DNA of 64,000 nt from MFD01213-c1 sp963704405. Its GTDB lineage: Bacteria > Planctomycetota > Phycisphaerae > Tepidisphaerales > Tepidisphaeraceae. Location of the stretch: assembly GCA_963704405.1 (NCBI GenBank), contig OY969903.1:1-64000 (forward strand). The letters are read 5' to 3'. Positions 60,602 through 64,000 of the stretch are shown one piece after another (the stretch's first letter is position 1; each line of letters begins with the position of its first letter). The notes beneath the pieces were generated by a model, which was not told the origin of the DNA, ran no database searches, and saw nothing but the letters and a program-made list of their open reading frames with translations. A program made the translations under genes and the position numbers.

Positions 60602-61528
60602 TTATTTTGTCATGGGTTGAGTCGTGGCGATGGGGGCTGAGGCGGGCGTGGCGGGGATGGGGTATTTGGCATCCAGCGCGAGGTTGAGCATGAGTACGTT
60701 GACGCCGGGGTCGCCGATGAAGCCGAGGCCGGGTTGGTCGGTGTTGGCGGCGATCAGTTCATCCACCTGTTCGGGCTTGATGTTGCGGGCTGTTGCGATG
60801 CGGGCTTTTTGCAGGGCTGCATTGGCGGGGGTGATGTGGGGATCGAGGCCGGAGCCGGAGGCGGTAACGGCGTCGCCGGGGATGGAGGCAGAGAAGCTAT
60901 CGGCGATGAGGACGGTGCGCTTGGCGTCGTCGGGGGTGGAGGGGTGAGGGAAGGCGTCGACGAGGGCGATGTCATTCAGATTTCCCTGGCCGTCCTGAAA
61001 TCTGCTGAGGGGGACTTCAGTGCGGACGCCGTCGGGGGAGACATTGTAGAGCTTGAAGGAGATGCCATTGTCGACGGCGTAGTGCAGGACGCGGAGGCGG
61101 AGACCATCGTAGGCGAGGGATTCGGCGGGCTGGGTAGCGGGAGCGACAGGCGCGTTGGTTTGGCCGTTGATGAGTTTGTCGCTGAGGGGGCCGAGGTTGC
61201 TGCCGCCGGAGGAGGTGGAATCGTATCCTGCGCCGGCAGCGCTGGGGCGGGGATGAAAGTAGGCGGGGAGGGAGAAGTTCTGGCCGAGGAGGGAAGAACC
61301 GACGGCGTCTTCGTCTTTTGGAGCGGCGGTCCCGTCTTTCCTGACGAGCGAGCCATTGGCCTGGCGGGGGAAGACGGTTTGGGCGATCCCCCAGATGATC
61401 ATGGGATAGATGCCGCAGCAGATGACGAGGAGAAGAAGCGTGGAAGAAATCGAGGCCCGGAGGTGGCCGAAGAATGATCCTTCGATTTCAGGTTCGCCGG
61501 GAGAGGGGATTGTGATTGTGTCTTTCAT
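60602..61528 (-). CDS. kdpC: Potassium-transporting ATPase C chain, with long insertion
   Basis: The predicted protein has 308 residues from the ATG at 61528 (MKDTITIP); starts at 61558 and 61570 are possible. KdpC helps KdpB bind ATP and stabilises the KdpFABC complex. One N-terminal membrane helix (SISSTLLLLVICCGIYPMII) precedes the periplasmic domain with KDEDAVGSSLLGQNFSLPAYFHPRPSA, then ASGSGLDPHITPANAALQKA and GVNVLMLNLALDAKYPIP at the end. Normal KdpC has about 190 residues. The extra 100 lie in the middle (residues about 115-215). Encoded just after kdpB. Confidence 0.93.
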   Translation of the reverse strand: MKDTITIPSPGEPEIEGSFFGHLRASISSTLLLLVICCGIYPMIIWGIAQTVFPRQANGSLVRKDGTAAPKDEDAVGSSLLGQNFSLPAYFHPRPSAAGAGYDSTSSGGSNLGPLSDKLINGQTNAPVAPATQPAESLAYDGLRLRVLHYAVDNGISFKLYNVSPDGVRTEVPLSRFQDGQGNLNDIALVDAFPHPSTPDDAKRTVLIADSFSASIPGDAVTASGSGLDPHITPANAALQKARIATARNIKPEQVDELIAANTDQPGLGFIGDPGVNVLMLNLALDAKYPIPATPASAPIATTQPMTK

Positions 61529-61578
61529 AATGGCTTTCTTTGTTGCAGTTTTTGCCATAGTCGCCGGCACGGGATGGA

Positions 61579-63646
61579 TCAGGCCAGGTGCAGGAGGTTA
61601 TGGACGAGGAGGTCGATTATTTTAATGCCGGGGAATGGGACCAGGATTCCACCAAGGCCGTAGATGAGGAGGTTTCGGCGGAGGATGGTGACGGCGGCCG
61701 CGGGGCGGAATTTTACGCCGCGGAGCGCGAGGGGGATCAGAAGGATGATGATGATGGCGTTGAAGATGACGGCGCTGAGGATGGCGCTGTGGGGGGTCCC
61801 GAGCTTCATGATGTTCAGGGGGGCGATCTCGGGGAATGCGCCGACGAGCATGGCGGGGATGATGGCGAAATATTTCGCGACATCGTTGGCGATGCTGAAG
61901 GTGGTGAGCGCGCCGCGGGTCATGAGAAGCTGCTTGCCGATTTCGACGACCTCAATGAGCTTGGTGGGATTGCTGTCGAGATCGACCATGTTCCCGGCTT
62001 CCTTGGCGGCCTGGGTGCCGGTGTTCATGGCGACGCCGACATCGGCCTGGGCGAGCGCGGGGGCGTCGTTGGTTCCGTCGCCGGTCATGGCGACGAGATG
62101 TCCGGCGGCCTGCTCGCGCTTGAGGAGGGCGAGCTTGGCTTCGGGGGTGGCCTGGGCGAGAAAGTCGTCGACGCCGGCTTCTTTGGCGATAGCGGCGGCG
62201 GTGAGGGGATTGTCGCCGGTGATCATGACGGTTTTGATGCCCATGGCGCGGAAGCGCTGGAAGCGGTCGGGGAGGCCGGATTTGACGATGTCTTTAAGGT
62301 AGATCACACCGAGCGCTTTTTGGGAAGTGGCTACGACGAGGGGCGTGCCACCGGCGCGGCTGATTTTTTCGACGGCCTGATCGAGCTCAGCGGGCGAAAG
62401 ATGCGCCACCGGCGGTGACGAATTTTCGGACGCTGTCGGCGGCGCCTTTGCGGTACATGTCGCCGTTGACGTTTAAGCCGCTCATGCGGGTTTGTGCGGT
62501 GAAGGGGACGAATTCGGCGTGAGGCATTTCACTGATTTCGCGGCCGCGGAGGCCGTATTTTTCTTTGGCGAGGATGACGATGCTGCGGCCTTCGGGGGTT
62601 TCATCGGCGAGGGATGAAAGCTGGGCGGCGTCGGCGAGTTCGGCGGCAGTGACGCCGGGGGCGGTGATGAATTCAGTCGCCTGGCGGTTGCCGAGCGTGA
62701 TGGTGCCGGTTTTGTCGAGCAGGAGGACATCGACGTCGCCGGCGGCTTCGACGGCTTTCCCGCTCATCGCCAGAACATTGTGCTGGACCATGCGGTCGAT
62801 GCCGGCAATGCCGATGGCGGAGAGGAGCCCGCCGATGGTTGTGGGGATAAGGCAGACGAGAAGAGAGATCAGGACGGTGATGTTCACGGCGATGCTGACC
62901 TTGGTATAGGCATCGTCGGTGAGGAAGTTCTTAGTGTAGATGACGAAGGGCATGAGCGTCATGCAGACGACCATGAAGATAATCGTGAGGGCGGAGAGGA
63001 GGATGGAGAGGGCGATTTCGTTGGGGGTTTTCTGGCGTTTAGCGCCTTCGATCAGTTCGATCATGCGGTCCATGAAGCTTTCACCGGGGTTGGCGGTGAC
63101 GCGGACTTTGATTTCGTCGGAGAGGACGGTGGTGCCGCCGGTGACGGCGGAGCGGTCGCCGCCGGCTTCGCGGATGACGGGGGCGGATTCACCGGTGATG
63201 GCGGATTCGTTGACGCTGGCGGCGCCTTCGATGATTTCACCATCGGCGGCAATCAGTTCGTTGGCGGTGACGACGAAGATATCGCCTTTGCGGAGGGATT
63301 CGGCGGGGACTTCGCTGATGGCGCCGTCGGGCATCAGCCTGCGGCCGACGCTTTTGGTGCGGCTTTTGCGCAGGGTGTCGGCCTGGGCTTTGCCGCGGCC
63401 TTCGGCCATGGCTTCAGCGAAGTTGGCGAAGATGACAGTGAACCAGAGCCAGAGGGAGATTTGGAGGACGAAGGAAAGGGAATCTTTTGTGAAGAGCAGA
63501 TCGAGCGTGGTGAGGGCGGCGCCGACTTCGGTGACGAACATCACCGGGTTCTTCCACATGTGAACGGGGTTGAGCTTTTTAAAGCTCTCAACAATCGCCG
63601 GGATGACGATTTCCATATCGAACAAGGGACGAGCTTTATTTGACAT
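61579..63646 (-). CDS. kdpB: Potassium-transporting P-type ATPase B chain (frame broken)
   Basis: KdpB hydrolyses ATP for high-affinity K+ uptake. The start ATG at 63646 follows GAGGA. The first frame carries AITGESAPVIREAGGDRSAV and the phosphorylation site LLDKTGTITLGNRQ. The second has KTVMITGDNPLTAAAIA and MTGDGTNDAPALAQADVGVAMN, then the C-terminal membrane helices ending KIIDLLVHNLLHLA. The frames meet at 62406-62419. Adding GC restores KFVTAPVAHLSPAELD and a 689-residue protein, the normal size. As written, the nucleotide-binding domain would be cut. Confidence 0.95.
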
Positions 63647-63727
63647 AAGGTCCTCTGAATTTTTTTTGGGCCGCCAGGTTTTTGTTGGCCGCGGCTGCGT
63701 TTACGGACGGACATCCAAGGCTGAAGG

Positions 63728-64000
63728 TCAGTAGGTCAGTTGCGATTTCCACATCAGGAAGTGCTCGATCACCGGCCCGAGCGCAAGAGCGGGGAGGAAG
63801 GTGAGCGCGCCGACGATAATGACGACGCCGATGAGCACGACGGTGAAGGTCGCGCCGTTGACGGGGAAGCTGCCGGCGCTTGGGGGACGATTTTCTTCTT
63901 CGCCATATGACCGGCCAGGGCGAGGACGGGGATGATGATGAAGAATCGCCCGATGAGCATGTCGAAGGCGAGGGTGATGTCATAGTGGCGATCACCGATG
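63728..64000 (-). CDS. kdpA: Potassium-transporting ATPase A chain, C-terminal part (frame broken)
   Basis: The gene enters from the right edge. The visible end of KdpA reads DRHYDITLAFDMLIGRFFII then IPVLALAGHMAKKKIVP in one frame. It continues as GSFPVNGATFTVVLIGVVII, GALTFLPALALGPVIEHFLM and WKSQLTY in another. The break falls in a run of five G at 63882-63886 on the plus strand. A sixth base restores KIVPPSAGSFPVNG. These are the conserved last membrane helices of the K+-channel-like subunit. The stop TGA is at 63728-63730, 82 bases before kdpB. Confidence 0.92.

Noticed and set aside
63636..63995. 119-codon Ser/Arg-rich frame at the right end
   Set aside because: It overlaps the end of kdpA in the wrong frame; the conserved KdpA C-terminus is read in the other two frames.
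1..64000. CRISPR arrays, rRNA and tRNA genes
   Set aside because: No regularly spaced direct repeats, no conserved 16S/23S strings and no cloverleaf were found on reading both strands.

Overview
The window comes from a GC-rich Gram-negative bacterium, most likely a planctomycete of the Phycisphaerae type. The evidence is an LEPR-XLL-like N-terminal sorting motif (EPLETRQMLS) on a giant secreted protein, a DUF1080/sorbosone-dehydrogenase-like propeller protein, lipopolysaccharide heptose synthesis, OmpA/TolC envelope genes and many lineage-typical secreted proteins of unknown function. No tRNA, rRNA or CRISPR array was seen.

Layout. 0-3.4 kb: 3' end of a heptose adenylyltransferase gene, an ElaB/YqjE/YqjK-like trio of small membrane proteins, and a small secreted protein. 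3.7-7.4 kb: two unrelated glycogen branching enzymes back to back (GH13 and GH57). 7.5-10.7 kb (minus): OmpA lipoprotein, small membrane protein, prepilin peptidase, shikimate kinase. 10.8-12.2 kb: pyrH-frr with a strong terminator. 12.3-17.8 kb: HAD phosphatase, an argH fragment, a DUF433/DUF5615 toxin-antitoxin pair, intact argH with a composition-shifted middle, and an oxidoreductase/aldo-keto reductase fusion. 18-20 kb: Gly/Pro-rich secreted or membrane proteins. 20.1-26.3 kb: a VWA-ExbB-ExbD-ExbD-repeat-protein operon. 26.5-35 kb: mdh, sorbosone-dehydrogenase-like lipoprotein, polytopic membrane protein, TolC-HlyD pair. 35.4-46.8 kb: glycosyltransferase, unknown genes, DUF1080 protein, OPT-type transporter, D-amino-acid aminotransferase, ubiE, secreted propeller. 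46.8-55.6 kb: accessory island with an IS66-like remnant, an ankyrin lipoprotein, a DUF4274 candidate immunity gene, a 1639-residue polymorphic toxin (surface repeats, HINT, AHH nuclease) and an intact ISAs1-family element. 55.7-57.8 kb: lipA and an oxidoreductase. 57.9-64 kb (minus): kdpA(partial)-kdpB-kdpC, two paralogous small membrane proteins, and a KdpD-USP-EIIA fusion lacking a histidine kinase.

The most interesting system is the toxin cassette at 48.6-54.2 kb: base composition drops at the HINT/toxin-tip boundary and stays low through the candidate immunity gene, as expected for exchangeable toxin tips. The KdpD-EIIA fusion and the VWA/ExbBD operon are next.

Quality note. At least nine genes between 21 and 64 kb are broken by one- or two-base losses that a single small insertion repairs to a normal full-length protein. 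Five share one signature: GGCGC in the expected sequence has lost one GC dinucleotide. I read these mainly as consensus errors, annotate each as one gene, and mark it as frame-broken.
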